Below, piece by piece: positions 1 to 7,097 of a DNA stretch of 10,176 nucleotides. A program made the position numbers and the translations under genes. The notes under the pieces were generated by a model. That model was not told the origin of the DNA, did not search any database, and was given only the letters and a program-made list of their open reading frames with translations. Each line of letters opens with the position of its first letter. Position 1 is the first letter of the stretch. The stretch comes from an uncultured Eubacteriales bacterium (GTDB lineage Bacteria > Bacillota_A > Clostridia > Oscillospirales > Oscillospiraceae), in the NCBI GenBank assembly GCA_949742895.1, contig CATJRT010000092.1:1-10176 (forward strand), in the 5' to 3' direction.

Positions 1-1357
1 CCTTGGCGGCATAGTCGGATTTCTGGGCCAGGTTGCGCACCTCGTCGGCGACGACGGCGAAGCCCTTGCCGGCGCTGCCCGCACGGGCGGCTTCCACGGC
101 GGCGTTCAGGGCCAGGATATTGGTCTGGAAAGCGATGGTCTCGATGGTGTCGATGATCTTGCCGATCTCGGAGGAGGACTCGGAGATCTTCTCCATAGCG
201 GACACCATCTGCTGCATATAGTCGGAACTCTCCTGGAGGCACTGGCTGGCATCAGCGGAGTGGGCGGTGGCCTTCTCGCTGTTCTGGGCGTTCTTGCGGG
301 AGTTGTTAGAAATCTCGGCGATGGTGGCGGACAGCTCCTCCACGGCGCTGGCCTGCTCTGTGGCGCCCTGAGCCAGAGACTGGGCGCCGGTGGACACCTG
401 CTCGGCGCCTGCGGAAACCTGCTCGGCACTCTGGTTGATTTGGGCCAGAGCGTCGCTCAGGCTGCGGTTAATGGCCCGCACAGAGGTAAGGATACTGCTC
501 AGGGCACCCACATACATCTTCTCGTCCTTGGTGCGCACGTCAAAGTTCCCGTTGCCCATCTCCTCCAGCAGCCGGCAGGTGTCGCTGATGACTCCGTTGA
601 GGACGTTCTGACTGGTACGCAAAGCATCGCACATCTCGCCCAGCTCGCTGGTGCTGTGATAATTTACGGGTATATCCAACTTGCCTTCGCTGAATCCATT
701 CAGGGCGTTATGTACCTGCTCTACAGGCACCACGATGCTCTTGATGATGATCAGGGCCATACGAATCACAATAATAGTGGCAAAGAACATGACCGCCATG
801 ATAATCGCGATGCCGATATTGGAAATCATATTCTGCTGGTCGATGATCTTAGTCTGCTCCTCCAGGAGCTTGGCGGCCAGCTTATCGCCGGCCTCGGCAG
901 CCTCCTTCAACTTGGGAGAACAGGAGGTAGCGATCATAACAGCAGCGTTCTCACGGTCGCCGCTCTGGACGGTTTCCACGATCTTCTTGGCCTCGACTTC
1001 CCAATCTTCGACGGTATCAATGAAATTGCGAAGCTCCGTCTTGTCATCCAGCGGATAGACCTTATCCAGCTCGTCCAAGCGTTTAACCAGTTCGTTCACT
1101 TTGCTGTTGGCAGTATCCAGATTAGACATCTCTTCGCCCAGAACTGCATCGCGCAGACTGCGTCCGGCAATGTTGTAATCAATGCGGCACTCGGAGACCA
1201 GTTCATTAGCGCCCACATAGCTCTTGATGATGTTAGAATAGGCACTTTTCTGCACCGTCATCATAATCAACGCGGCAATGATAATGATAACTGAAACGAC
1301 AATCGTAATGCCATAACCCAGGATCAAGCTTTTTCTGATCTTCATGTTTTTGATCAT
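1..1357 (-). CDS. Methyl-accepting chemotaxis protein, 3' end beyond the window
   Basis: A transmembrane chemoreceptor that would pass an extracellular signal to CheA/CheW and so to the flagellar motor. The visible 452 residues hold a first membrane helix (about 11-33), an extracytoplasmic region of about 140 residues that reads like a four-helix-bundle sensor, a second membrane helix (about 175-200), a HAMP segment, then the signalling coiled coil. The conserved hairpin tip is present ([18 protein letters not shown], then [15 protein letters not shown]) just before the window edge, so only the return helix is missing. The ATG at 1355-1357 is chosen because a GAGGAGGAG site (1366-1374) lies 8 bases upstream; an in-frame ATG four codons later has worse spacing. 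It starts one base after the stop of the ABC ATPase gene, so the two are probably translationally coupled. The tip has Ser where many receptors have Glu ([10 protein letters not shown]), which I regard as minor variation. The ligand cannot be read from the sequence. Confidence 0.95.
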   Translation of the reverse strand, partial: MIKNMKIRKSLILGYGITIVVSVIIIIAALIMMTVQKSAYSNIIKSYVGANELVSECRIDYNIAGRSLRDAVLGEEMSNLDTANSKVNELVKRLDELDKVYPLDDKTELRNFIDTVEDWEVEAKKIVETVQSGDRENAAVMIATSCSPKLKEAAEAGDKLAAKLLEEQTKIIDQQNMISNIGIAIIMAVMFFATIIVIRMALIIIKSIVVPVEQVHNALNGFSEGKLDIPVNYHSTSELGEMCDALRTSQNVLNGVISDTCRLLEEMGNGNFDVRTKDEKMYVGALSSILTSVRAINRSLSDALAQINQSAEQVSAGAEQVSTGAQSLAQGATEQASAVEELSATIAEISNNSRKNAQNSEKATAHSADASQCLQESSDYMQQMVSAMEKISESSSEIGKIIDTIETIAFQTNILALNAAVEAARAGSAGKGFAVVADEVRNLAQKSDYAAK

Positions 1358-1358
1358 T

Positions 1359-2162
1359 TTATGATCTCCTCCTCGAATTCTTACTATTGATTTTCTTTAT
1401 ATCAAATCGGTTCTGTAAATGAGGGAGCTGTTCCTTCCCCATCACGTCGCCGTATTTTCCATTCTCCACATCGCCCTGTACCCGTCCGCCACCCATAGTG
1501 ATCACCCGGCGGCGCAGGATATTGACATACTGGCTGTCATGGGTGGCCATGATGATGGTAGTGCCTTTTCGGTTGAGGTCGTTGAGCAGATGAAGGGTGT
1601 CCCAAATGCTGTCGTCATCCAGGTTTGCAGTAATCTCGTCCAAAACCAGGATAGGCGGGCTGCCGATCATAGCCCTGGCCAGCTCTACCCGGCGGCATTC
1701 GCCGATGGACAGCTCGATGGGATACTTCTTTTCCACACCCTTCATACCCACCAGGCCCAACACCTTTTTCACCCGGATGTCTACCATTTGCGGCGGCTCC
1801 CGGCCCAAGGCAATCCGTGCGGCCAGAGCCAAGTTTTCCTCCACCGTTCGCTTTCGGATAAGGGTCGGATCCTGCCATATTTTCCCAAACAGCACTGCCA
1901 CCCGGTTCCGGCTCAGCCGCATCATAGAACCTAAGTCCTTCTGATCCACATAGACCTTGCCGTCGGTGGGCTTCATCTGTCCTGCAATCAGTTGGAGCAG
2001 GGTACTTTTGCCCGAACCGCTTCCGCCCACCACAAAGACGAACTCTCCCTGGTGGATGGTAAGGTTTACACCCTGCACACCAATCACGTGGCGGGACACT
2101 CCCCATTGCCGGCGCTTCCGCTTATATAATTTTGTGACTTGCTCTAACTCGATGGTGGGCAT
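1359..2162 (-). CDS. FtsE-like ABC transporter ATP-binding protein
   Basis: A 267-residue nucleotide-binding subunit of an ABC system. All core motifs are visible: Walker [10 protein letters not shown] (46-54), Q-loop Gln97 in IWQDP, signature LSIGE (151-155) in place of the usual LSGGQ, Walker B ILVLDE (171-176), D-loop ANLD (179-182) and switch His208 in MATHDS. The ANLD and HD-loop region and general shape resemble FtsE/LolD-type ATPases, but it is about 40 residues longer than a typical FtsE because of a basic insert near 14-24 and a C-terminal extension after about 228. Start: ATG with AGGAG about 7 bases upstream. No permease (FtsX or other) lies on either side; the next gene downstream is a chemoreceptor, one base away. 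The last codons (SRRRS) are in fact the ribosome binding site of that receptor gene. Its partner and substrate are unknown. I would not name it ftsE without an ftsX neighbour. Confidence 0.88.
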   Translation of the reverse strand: MPTIELEQVTKLYKRKRRQWGVSRHVIGVQGVNLTIHQGEFVFVVGGSGSGKSTLLQLIAGQMKPTDGKVYVDQKDLGSMMRLSRNRVAVLFGKIWQDPTLIRKRTVEENLALAARIALGREPPQMVDIRVKKVLGLVGMKGVEKKYPIELSIGECRRVELARAMIGSPPILVLDEITANLDDDSIWDTLHLLNDLNRKGTTIIMATHDSQYVNILRRRVITMGGGRVQGDVENGKYGDVMGKEQLPHLQNRFDIKKINSKNSRRRS

Positions 2163-2199
2163 AGCGTTCTCCTGGCATCATAGGGTTTGTTTGCTCTAT

Positions 2200-2228
2200 A
2201 TTGTATCACATTTTTTCTCTGTTGAAAA
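2200..2228 (-). promoter_or_regulatory. Promoter for the ABC ATPase-chemoreceptor operon
   Basis: On the minus strand, TTTTCA (2223-2228) and TACAAT (2200-2205) are separated by 17 bases, with TG in the extended -10 position. This gives a leader of about 30 bases before the ABC ATPase start. The -10 matches 5 of 6 consensus bases and the -35 matches 4 of 6. Its -35 lies on the same bases as the -35 of the divergent promoter. Confidence 0.6.
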
Positions 2229-2249
2229 CAGGTTTATTTCTGCTATAAT
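2222..2249 (+). promoter_or_regulatory. SigmaA-type extended -10 promoter for the C39-like protease gene
   Basis: TTGAAA (2222-2227), a 16-base spacer and a perfect TATAAT (2244-2249) preceded by TGC (extended -10). Transcription would start near 2256, leaving a leader of about 25 bases that contains the ribosome binding site GGGGAGG (2267-2273), 7 bases before the TTG start. This is the best promoter in the window. Confidence 0.78.
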
Positions 2250-2280
2250 AAAGTAAATTGCATAGAGGGGAGGCGTTCCG

Positions 2281-3216
2281 TTGAAAAAGACTGACGGCCG
2301 TAAGCGCACCGGCCGCAACATCGCGCTACTGATTTTGCTGGCGCTGCTGTGCGTCGGCGGAGTTGAGCTGGCCGCGTGTAGCTATTTTGCTCCAGAGACC
2401 TACCAGCGGATCACCGCCCCCGCCCGTTGGGTGGTCACAGCGGCGCTGGACGCCTGTGGACGCGGGCTGGACAGCGCCCGACAGTTCTTCTTGGACACCG
2501 CTGACCACGCGGTTCAATTTTGGACCGAACTGATCACGCCCAAGGAGACGCCCACGCTGGAAGAGCCTCCCAACCAGTTTGCGGAGGAACCCGACTTTGT
2601 ACCCAACTGGCCTGCTGTAGACCCCACCATCACAGAGCTGAAAGAGGTGGACGGCCAGCAGATACTCACCGGCGGCAACGTAAACATCGTTTACTTCTGC
2701 CAGTCTGACGAAACCTGGGGCAATCAGCCCTACGGCACTGATACCATCGGTCCCTACGGCTGCGGCCCCACCGCCATGGCCATGGTAGTAGCCAGCCTGA
2801 CGGACACCGAGACCGATCCCGCCGTCATGGCCGCCTGGGCCGTCAGCCACGGCTATTGGGCCAAGGGGGGCGGTTCCTATCACTCCATTGTTCCTGGTAC
2901 TGCTGAGGCCTTTGGCCTGGAGGTAGAATCCGTTCAGGACTGGACGGTGGACGCCCTGTATGAATCCCTCAACTCCGGTAAGGTCATTGTGGCCCTCATG
3001 GGACCGGGGCACTTTACCAAGCTGGGCCACTTCATCGTACTACGGGGAGTCACCCTTTCCGGTGGCATCCTGGTGGCCGATCCCAACAGTCCAGAGCGCA
3101 GCCTAACGGTCTGGGACCCTCAGATCATCCTGGACGAGATCGCCATCCGTGCTCGGAACGGCGGACCACTCTGGGCTTTGTCCCTACCCACCCCCACCGT
3201 CGAGGGTCTTGAGTGA
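2281..3216 (+). CDS. Exported C39-like cysteine peptidase family protein (possible lipoprotein)
   Basis: A 311-residue protein with a basic N-terminus (KRTGR), a hydrophobic stretch (about 14-32) ending in L-A-A-C (30-33). That fits either a lipoprotein signal cut before Cys33 or a plain membrane anchor. After a linker rich in Pro and Glu (about 85-115) comes a papain-fold C39-like domain with the expected catalytic set: Gln141 in YFCQSDETW, Cys161 in YGCGPTAMAM, His250 in LGHFIVLRG and Asp267 in VADPNSP. The family (Peptidase_C39_2-like) contains thiol proteases or amidases, many uncharacterised. There is no ABC exporter fused to it, so it is not a classical bacteriocin-processing transporter. 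The start is TTG, set by GGGGAGG 7 bases upstream; no better ATG exists. It is a single-gene transcript with its own promoter and terminator, divergent from the ABC ATPase. The substrate is unknown; a cell-surface role is inferred from the signal. Confidence 0.85.
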   Translation: MKKTDGRKRTGRNIALLILLALLCVGGVELAACSYFAPETYQRITAPARWVVTAALDACGRGLDSARQFFLDTADHAVQFWTELITPKETPTLEEPPNQFAEEPDFVPNWPAVDPTITELKEVDGQQILTGGNVNIVYFCQSDETWGNQPYGTDTIGPYGCGPTAMAMVVASLTDTETDPAVMAAWAVSHGYWAKGGGSYHSIVPGTAEAFGLEVESVQDWTVDALYESLNSGKVIVALMGPGHFTKLGHFIVLRGVTLSGGILVADPNSPERSLTVWDPQIILDEIAIRARNGGPLWALSLPTPTVEGLE

Positions 3217-3233
3217 CGGCCTGCTTTGTTCGT

Positions 3234-3279
3234 GGAATATCGGCCCGGTCATAAACCGGGCCGATATTCCTTTGTTTTT
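3234..3279 (+). terminator. Intrinsic terminator of the C39-like gene
   Basis: A perfect 16-bp stem (3234-3249 pairing with 3255-3270), loop CATAA, then TTTGTTTTT. It starts 17 bases after the protease stop. On the minus strand the same stem is not followed by a T run, so it is at best a weak terminator for the convergent flagellar operon that ends at 3284. No other terminator for that operon is visible. Confidence 0.93.
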
Positions 3280-3283
3280 ATCA

Positions 3284-3679
3284 TCAATATGCGGATTTCT
3301 CACGGGCCATACGCTGGTTCAGCACCCGGTCCAGGTCCATCACCTGCTTCAGCCGGCGCTGATTTGCGCCCACCTGGCTGCACAGCAGCTGCTGGGTCCG
3401 GTCATCCTCCCGGGCGGGCAAGCCACCGTTGAGCATGGATGCAAGCTGGGCAGCGCTCGACCGGTCGGTCATCGCCTCAAGCTGATCCCGCAACGCCTGG
3501 TCCGCATCCTGGAGCTTGCTCAGCGGGTCCTCCCGCATGGCTAACAGCATCTGGATACTCACCTGATCATTGCGGTCGATGGCCTGACCAAGCTGCTGGG
3601 TCAAATCCAGCAGCTCGTTGAGCAGGTTTCCGGTGCGCTTCATTTGCACCACAGCGTCCATCACGGCCTTTTCCTCCAT
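3284..3679 (-). CDS. FliT/FlgN-like flagellar export chaperone
   Basis: A 131-residue, almost wholly helical protein without membrane segments or a signal. The pattern LLNELLDLTQQLGQAIDRND...IQMLLAMREDPLSKLQDADQAL (about 19-63) is the one seen in FliT/FlgN-type chaperones: a helix, a short turn at an acidic pair, then LL..R...L..L. These proteins hold unfolded filament-cap or hook-junction subunits and deliver them to the flagellar export gate. It lies directly after fliS (7 bases between stop and start), the usual place of fliT in Firmicutes, which supports FliT rather than FlgN. The ATG at 3677-3679 has AGGGG within the end of fliS about 8-10 bases upstream. The sequence is too divergent to name firmly. 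An alternative is an unrelated small coiled-coil protein of the flagellar operon. Confidence 0.7.
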   Translation of the reverse strand: MEEKAVMDAVVQMKRTGNLLNELLDLTQQLGQAIDRNDQVSIQMLLAMREDPLSKLQDADQALRDQLEAMTDRSSAAQLASMLNGGLPAREDDRTQQLLCSQVGANQRRLKQVMDLDRVLNQRMAREKSAY

Positions 3680-3686
3680 GCTCCGC

Positions 3687-4097
3687 TCACCCCTGCTCCT
3701 GTCCTGCGGTTTGCGCCTCCTGACTGGCGTTCTTTTCCGCCTCCCTGAAGGTGTCCCGTAGCTCCGCAGCCATCACTCTGACCCGTTCCAGCTCCTTCCG
3801 GTTCCGTCCAGCCTTCACCCGGTTCAGCTCATAGCTGAAGTAGTCGTACAGCCTGTTCAGGTTCCGGCTGATGGGATAGTGCATATCCAGCGTATCATCC
3901 AGATAGCGGACGATGTCCAATCCCCGGTCTACGCTCGCCTCAAACAGGGGATAGTCCTTCTTATCCAAAGCCAATCCGGCCCGGAGCAGACGCTTGACCA
4001 GTTCATCATAGAGCAGCAGCAGCAGCTCCCCCTGGGACATTTCGTTGATGCCCTGCTCTTTGTAGCCCTGATACCCCTGGAAGCCTTTTATATCCAT
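3687..4097 (-). CDS. fliS: Flagellar export chaperone FliS
   Basis: A 136-residue protein, the usual length for FliS, which binds the C-terminus of flagellin in the cytoplasm and stops it polymerising before export. The N-terminal signature is clear: GYQGYKEQGINEMSQGELLLLLYDELVKRLLRA corresponds to the family's Y..Y....V..A.P.EL..MLYDG..K region, followed by the helical bundle with DIVRYLDDTLDM and the NRLYDYFSYELNRV segment. The last 20 residues (Glu/Gln/Ala-rich) are low complexity. The ATG follows AGGAG by 6-7 bases. It lies 24 bases after fliD and 7 bases before the fliT-like gene, so the three form one operon. No flagellin gene is inside the window. Confidence 0.95.
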   Translation of the reverse strand: MDIKGFQGYQGYKEQGINEMSQGELLLLLYDELVKRLLRAGLALDKKDYPLFEASVDRGLDIVRYLDDTLDMHYPISRNLNRLYDYFSYELNRVKAGRNRKELERVRVMAAELRDTFREAEKNASQEAQTAGQEQG

Positions 4098-4121
4098 TTT
4101 TGACTCCTTTTTTCAATGGGT

Positions 4122-6923
4122 TTAATAACCGCCTGTACCGCCCATCAGCCCGGACATAGCGGACGCCTGAGAATTCATTTCGGCAATCAGCTGCTCCAGG
4201 CGGCTGAACTGGGTGGTATACCGGTCGATCTGATCAGCCATCTTGTCCTGCCAGCGGTCAATCTGGCTGTCAATATTGTCGATCTGTGTCTTGAGGCTGT
4301 TGCTGTTCAGAGAAGTGGGGGCCTTTACCGAGCCTGCCCTGGTAATCAGAACACCTTTGGGTTCGCCGGTGGTCTTGACGTAGGTATTGAGGGTATTCTG
4401 CATGGTCTGCATCAACCCGTCGCTGGAGGAGCCGCCTTCCTTCGTTTTGGCAAAGGCGTTGCGCACCTTATCCGGGTCGCTCTCCAGGGCGGAGCGCAGC
4501 TTGTTCTCGTCCAGGGACAGGGTGGTCAGGCCGTCGCTGTAGCTGGTGCCGATGCCGATTTCCCGGAGGGTCTGTCCGTCGGTCCCGCCCGGCGTGATGG
4601 CCCCCAGCAGCTTGCTGTACATACTGGACAGGTTGGTGTCGCCGAAAAGAATACCCTGCTTGGCCTTCTCGTTGTAGGCCGCAAGCTCGGTTTCGGAATA
4701 CTCCGCCTCCTGCTCGGCGGTAAGGGGCTCATACCGGGCTTTGTTGGAGTTATACGCCGGCTGGGTGGAGTAGGCGCTCTTGATCTCGGTGATCATCTCG
4801 TTATAATCCTCCACAAAGCTGCGGATGGCGTCTATGATTTTGTCCGTATCGGTGGTAGTTTGGAAGGTAACGGCCTCCTCGGGATTACCCTTATCATCCA
4901 CGCCGGTGGTGAATTCGCCCTTCACGGTGATGTTCAGGCCGTCAATGTCGAAGGTATTGCTACTACGGGTGAAGTTGTCAAACTTCACGCCGTTGATTTC
5001 CACATCCATGACAGCGTCCTGACCAGTCGTATAGGAGGATTCAAACTCCGGCCTGTCAATTTTCGTGCCGCCCTGGCTGTCCTCACCTTCGTAGATATCG
5101 AACTCCACCATTTTACCCGTCTTGTTATCAGTAACCACGATCTGGCCCGTGAGCTCATTATAGGACGCGGTCTGATCGAAATTGCGAAGGCTCAGGTTCA
5201 GATCATCAGCCACGTCCTGCATCGAGCTGTCACTCGAAATCATGAAGCTGAAGTCATGCCCCTCAAACGAAAAAGCAAAGCGTTTTTCTTCGCCGTCGTT
5301 CAGGCCAAGGCCATAGGTCTCAGAGAAGCTGTCGCTGGCGCTGTGGTCATCCGAGGCAAACAACGCCTTGCCCATAGCGCCAAACTCCACCTTGCTCTGA
5401 GCACCGGTCTCGGTGGCAGTGAACTTGAACTCGTTGGTCAGCTTGGAGTAACTCACCTTCACCCCCGCCTCGGCGTTGGAGTTAATGGAGTTCATCAGGC
5501 TCTCCAGGGTGGTGTCCTCGGTGACGTTGATGTGGGCTCCGTTGATTTCGAAATCGTAGATCGCCTTACCGTCCTTGTCCACCCGGTAGCCGTCCTTGTC
5601 CACATAATTGCCCTTGCTGTCAAGATAATAGACCGTGCCGTTAGGACTGGTCTTTTCCGTGACGCTACCGTCGCCCTTCAGCCGATTGGCCTGGGTGAAT
5701 ACGCTGTCCGCCCGTTCGCCCAGCAGCTCATTGAGCTTCCTGCCAGTATTGATATAGTTGGAATCACCGCTCTCAAAGCCCAGCGCCTTGATGGCGGAAC
5801 CGCCCAGGCTCAGGGTCGTGCCCTTGTCAGCGGTGAAGGACAGCTTGCCGTCATCGTTTCGGTCCGCTGTGATCTTGCCCTTGCCGAACGCGCTGTCCAG
5901 CTCCTCCTGGAGGGCCTTCACAAAGCTGTCGTTATCCTTCACATCATCGCCCATACGCTCAATGACGTCGGTCATGCTGATTTTTTTGGTGGTGCCGTTA
6001 AAAGTGATGCCCAGCTCTTTGTTGCTGATGTAGTCCAGGGTGTCCATATCCTTGGTCAGCGGGCCGGGGGACACCAGGACATTTTCTGAAGCATACTTCT
6101 CGATCTCACCGGAGGAGGAGCTGATCTTCACCGTGTTACCATTGCCCAGAGCGTCCGTGAACCCAAGCCTGCCGTCCTCATATGCCGTAACTTTGACAGC
6201 CTTATCTGCAGTGGTGGTCTCCTGGAAACCGTTCTTGGTATAGGTGTAGGTGATCTCGCCCAGCTTATTGTTGATCGCCTGGGCCAGCTTCTCGGCATTG
6301 GAAGCGTCTGCTTTTTCAGTTCCGTCCTCGTTGTAGACCACCACGTCGTTCAGATTCTCCAGCTCACCGAAGCTGATATCGAAGGAGGTTCCGTTATTGC
6401 CGCCGTACTGGAAGGTCAGCGAACCGGATACGGTGCTTACCGGAATGGTGCCGCCGATGTCGAACTCCTTGCCGGTGATACTCCCTGCAGCGTCGAGAAA
6501 CGAAGTGTTCGCCCCGGCAGTGGTATAGGAGGCGGCGGTGGCCATCTGCTTCACTGCGTTGAGCTTGATGTCGCTGGAGCTTTTGCCGGTAGCAGTGACT
6601 TTGTCCTTGTAAGTGCCCAGAGTGGCGGTGTTCACCGCGTTGCTGAAAAAGCTGTTGCTGAGCAGATTGGTTTTGGACGAATAGGAGGTATACTTGGTAT
6701 TGAAGTTAACCGCCTTGTCGATGATGCTACGGTAAGCTTCCTGCTGCCACTCAATCTTGGTACGCTTTTTCTGAAGGTTCTGTATCTTCAGCTTGATGCC
6801 GGAAACCGCATTTTCGATCATGGTCTCGGTATCCATGCCGCTGGCCAGACCGCTGAGCACGTTCCGGTTTCCGTAGATGCTGCTGGTGGAACTGCTGTTC
6901 ATTAAACTGGTAATAGACGCCAC
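4122..6923 (-). CDS. fliD: Flagellar hook-associated protein 2 (filament cap) FliD, unusually long
   Basis: FliD forms the cap at the filament tip under which flagellin assembles. Both conserved ends are present: N-terminal VLSGLASGMDTETMIENAV (22-40) followed by the first coiled-coil helices, and C-terminal TDKIIDAIRSFVEDYNEMITEI (about 693-714), LREIGIGTSYSDGLTTLSLDENKLRSAL (about 786-813), and the final helix QIDRWQDKMADQIDRYTTQF ending in GGTGGY. At 933 residues it is much longer than common FliD proteins (roughly 450-650). The extra length lies at about 165-625 and appears to be repeated beta-rich modules (see findings). There is a Lys/Asp-rich stretch with two VDKDG units (441-452). The start is GTG at 6921-6923, with GGGG about 9-12 bases upstream and the expected MASITSL N-terminus. 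An ATG 19 bases further upstream is out of frame. It is the first gene of fliD-fliS-fliT. The variable part would face outwards on the cap. Confidence 0.96.
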   Translation of the reverse strand: MASITSLMNSSSTSSIYGNRNVLSGLASGMDTETMIENAVSGIKLKIQNLQKKRTKIEWQQEAYRSIIDKAVNFNTKYTSYSSKTNLLSNSFFSNAVNTATLGTYKDKVTATGKSSSDIKLNAVKQMATAASYTTAGANTSFLDAAGSITGKEFDIGGTIPVSTVSGSLTFQYGGNNGTSFDISFGELENLNDVVVYNEDGTEKADASNAEKLAQAINNKLGEITYTYTKNGFQETTTADKAVKVTAYEDGRLGFTDALGNGNTVKISSSSGEIEKYASENVLVSPGPLTKDMDTLDYISNKELGITFNGTTKKISMTDVIERMGDDVKDNDSFVKALQEELDSAFGKGKITADRNDDGKLSFTADKGTTLSLGGSAIKALGFESGDSNYINTGRKLNELLGERADSVFTQANRLKGDGSVTEKTSPNGTVYYLDSKGNYVDKDGYRVDKDGKAIYDFEINGAHINVTEDTTLESLMNSINSNAEAGVKVSYSKLTNEFKFTATETGAQSKVEFGAMGKALFASDDHSASDSFSETYGLGLNDGEEKRFAFSFEGHDFSFMISSDSSMQDVADDLNLSLRNFDQTASYNELTGQIVVTDNKTGKMVEFDIYEGEDSQGGTKIDRPEFESSYTTGQDAVMDVEINGVKFDNFTRSSNTFDIDGLNITVKGEFTTGVDDKGNPEEAVTFQTTTDTDKIIDAIRSFVEDYNEMITEIKSAYSTQPAYNSNKARYEPLTAEQEAEYSETELAAYNEKAKQGILFGDTNLSSMYSKLLGAITPGGTDGQTLREIGIGTSYSDGLTTLSLDENKLRSALESDPDKVRNAFAKTKEGGSSSDGLMQTMQNTLNTYVKTTGEPKGVLITRAGSVKAPTSLNSNSLKTQIDNIDSQIDRWQDKMADQIDRYTTQFSRLEQLIAEMNSQASAMSGLMGGTGGY

Positions 6924-6948
6924 TTAAAACCGCCCCTTTCATAACGCC

Positions 6949-6966
6949 GGGCAGAGCATCCTGCCC
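6949..6966 (-). other. Small hairpin in the fliD leader
   Basis: On the minus strand GGGCAG pairs with CTGCCC around a six-base loop, just upstream of the fliD ribosome binding site. A second, mutually exclusive pairing CCGGG/CCCGG uses the same CCC. The transition into the loop contains AGGAUG, which resembles the core of CsrA sites. No T run follows, so it is not a terminator. Confidence 0.35.
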
Positions 6967-7029
6967 AAAGACATTCCCGGAAGGAAAGAAAATTTTTTGT
7001 TGGTTTTTTGCTTCTACCTCTGTATTTTT

Positions 7030-7070
7030 TAATCGACCTGTAGTATAGTAAACTTAAGAGTTTTCCACAA
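7030..7070 (-). promoter_or_regulatory. Candidate fliD promoter(s), sigmaA and possibly sigmaD/FliA
   Basis: Minus strand: TTGTGG (7065-7070), 17 bases, TATACT (7042-7047) fits a sigmaA promoter with a weak -35. Overlapping it, TTAA (7054-7057), 16 bases, GTCGATTA (7030-7037) matches 6 of 8 bases of the flagellar sigma -10 box GCCGATAA. Either would give a fliD leader of roughly 100 bases. The flagellar-sigma reading is attractive for a late filament gene but the -35 is minimal. Confidence 0.4.
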
Positions 7071-7097
7071 GTTTTTGTGAGAAGGAGGGAACACCCA

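Larger units (their letters stand above)
6924..7097. promoter_or_regulatory. Divergent control region between fliD and parA
   Basis: This 174-base gap carries the leaders and promoters of two divergent operons. The part at 6980-7030 is very T-rich on the plus strand. A plus-strand -10-like TATAGT lies at 7044-7049, but no convincing -35 stands in front of it, so the parA promoter is not defined. The minus-strand candidates for fliD overlap the same bases, so the two operons may compete for polymerase here. I see no parS-like 16-mer and no tRNA or riboswitch. Confidence 0.55.

Noticed and set aside
260..1294. Open frame of 344 codons on the plus strand
   Set aside because: It lies antisense to the chemoreceptor coding region, has Gly/Leu/His-rich translation without domains and no ribosome binding site; the minus-strand frame has clear MCP motifs.
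3234..3270. The long hairpin as a terminator for the flagellar operon on the minus strand
   Set aside because: On the minus strand no T run follows the stem; I keep it only as the plus-strand terminator.
4116..6089. Open frame of 657 codons on the plus strand
   Set aside because: It is antisense to fliD. The length comes from the codon bias of fliD on the other strand; the product has no recognisable domain and the fliD frame is unmistakable.
6751..6942. Small open frame starting at an ATG just before the fliD GTG
   Set aside because: It overlaps fliD out of frame, lacks its own ribosome binding site and shows no conserved features.
7077..7097. GTG as an earlier start for ParA
   Set aside because: It would translate the AAGGAGG ribosome binding site itself as Arg residues; the TTG at 7098 has ideal spacing and gives the usual ParA N-terminus just before the Walker A motif.
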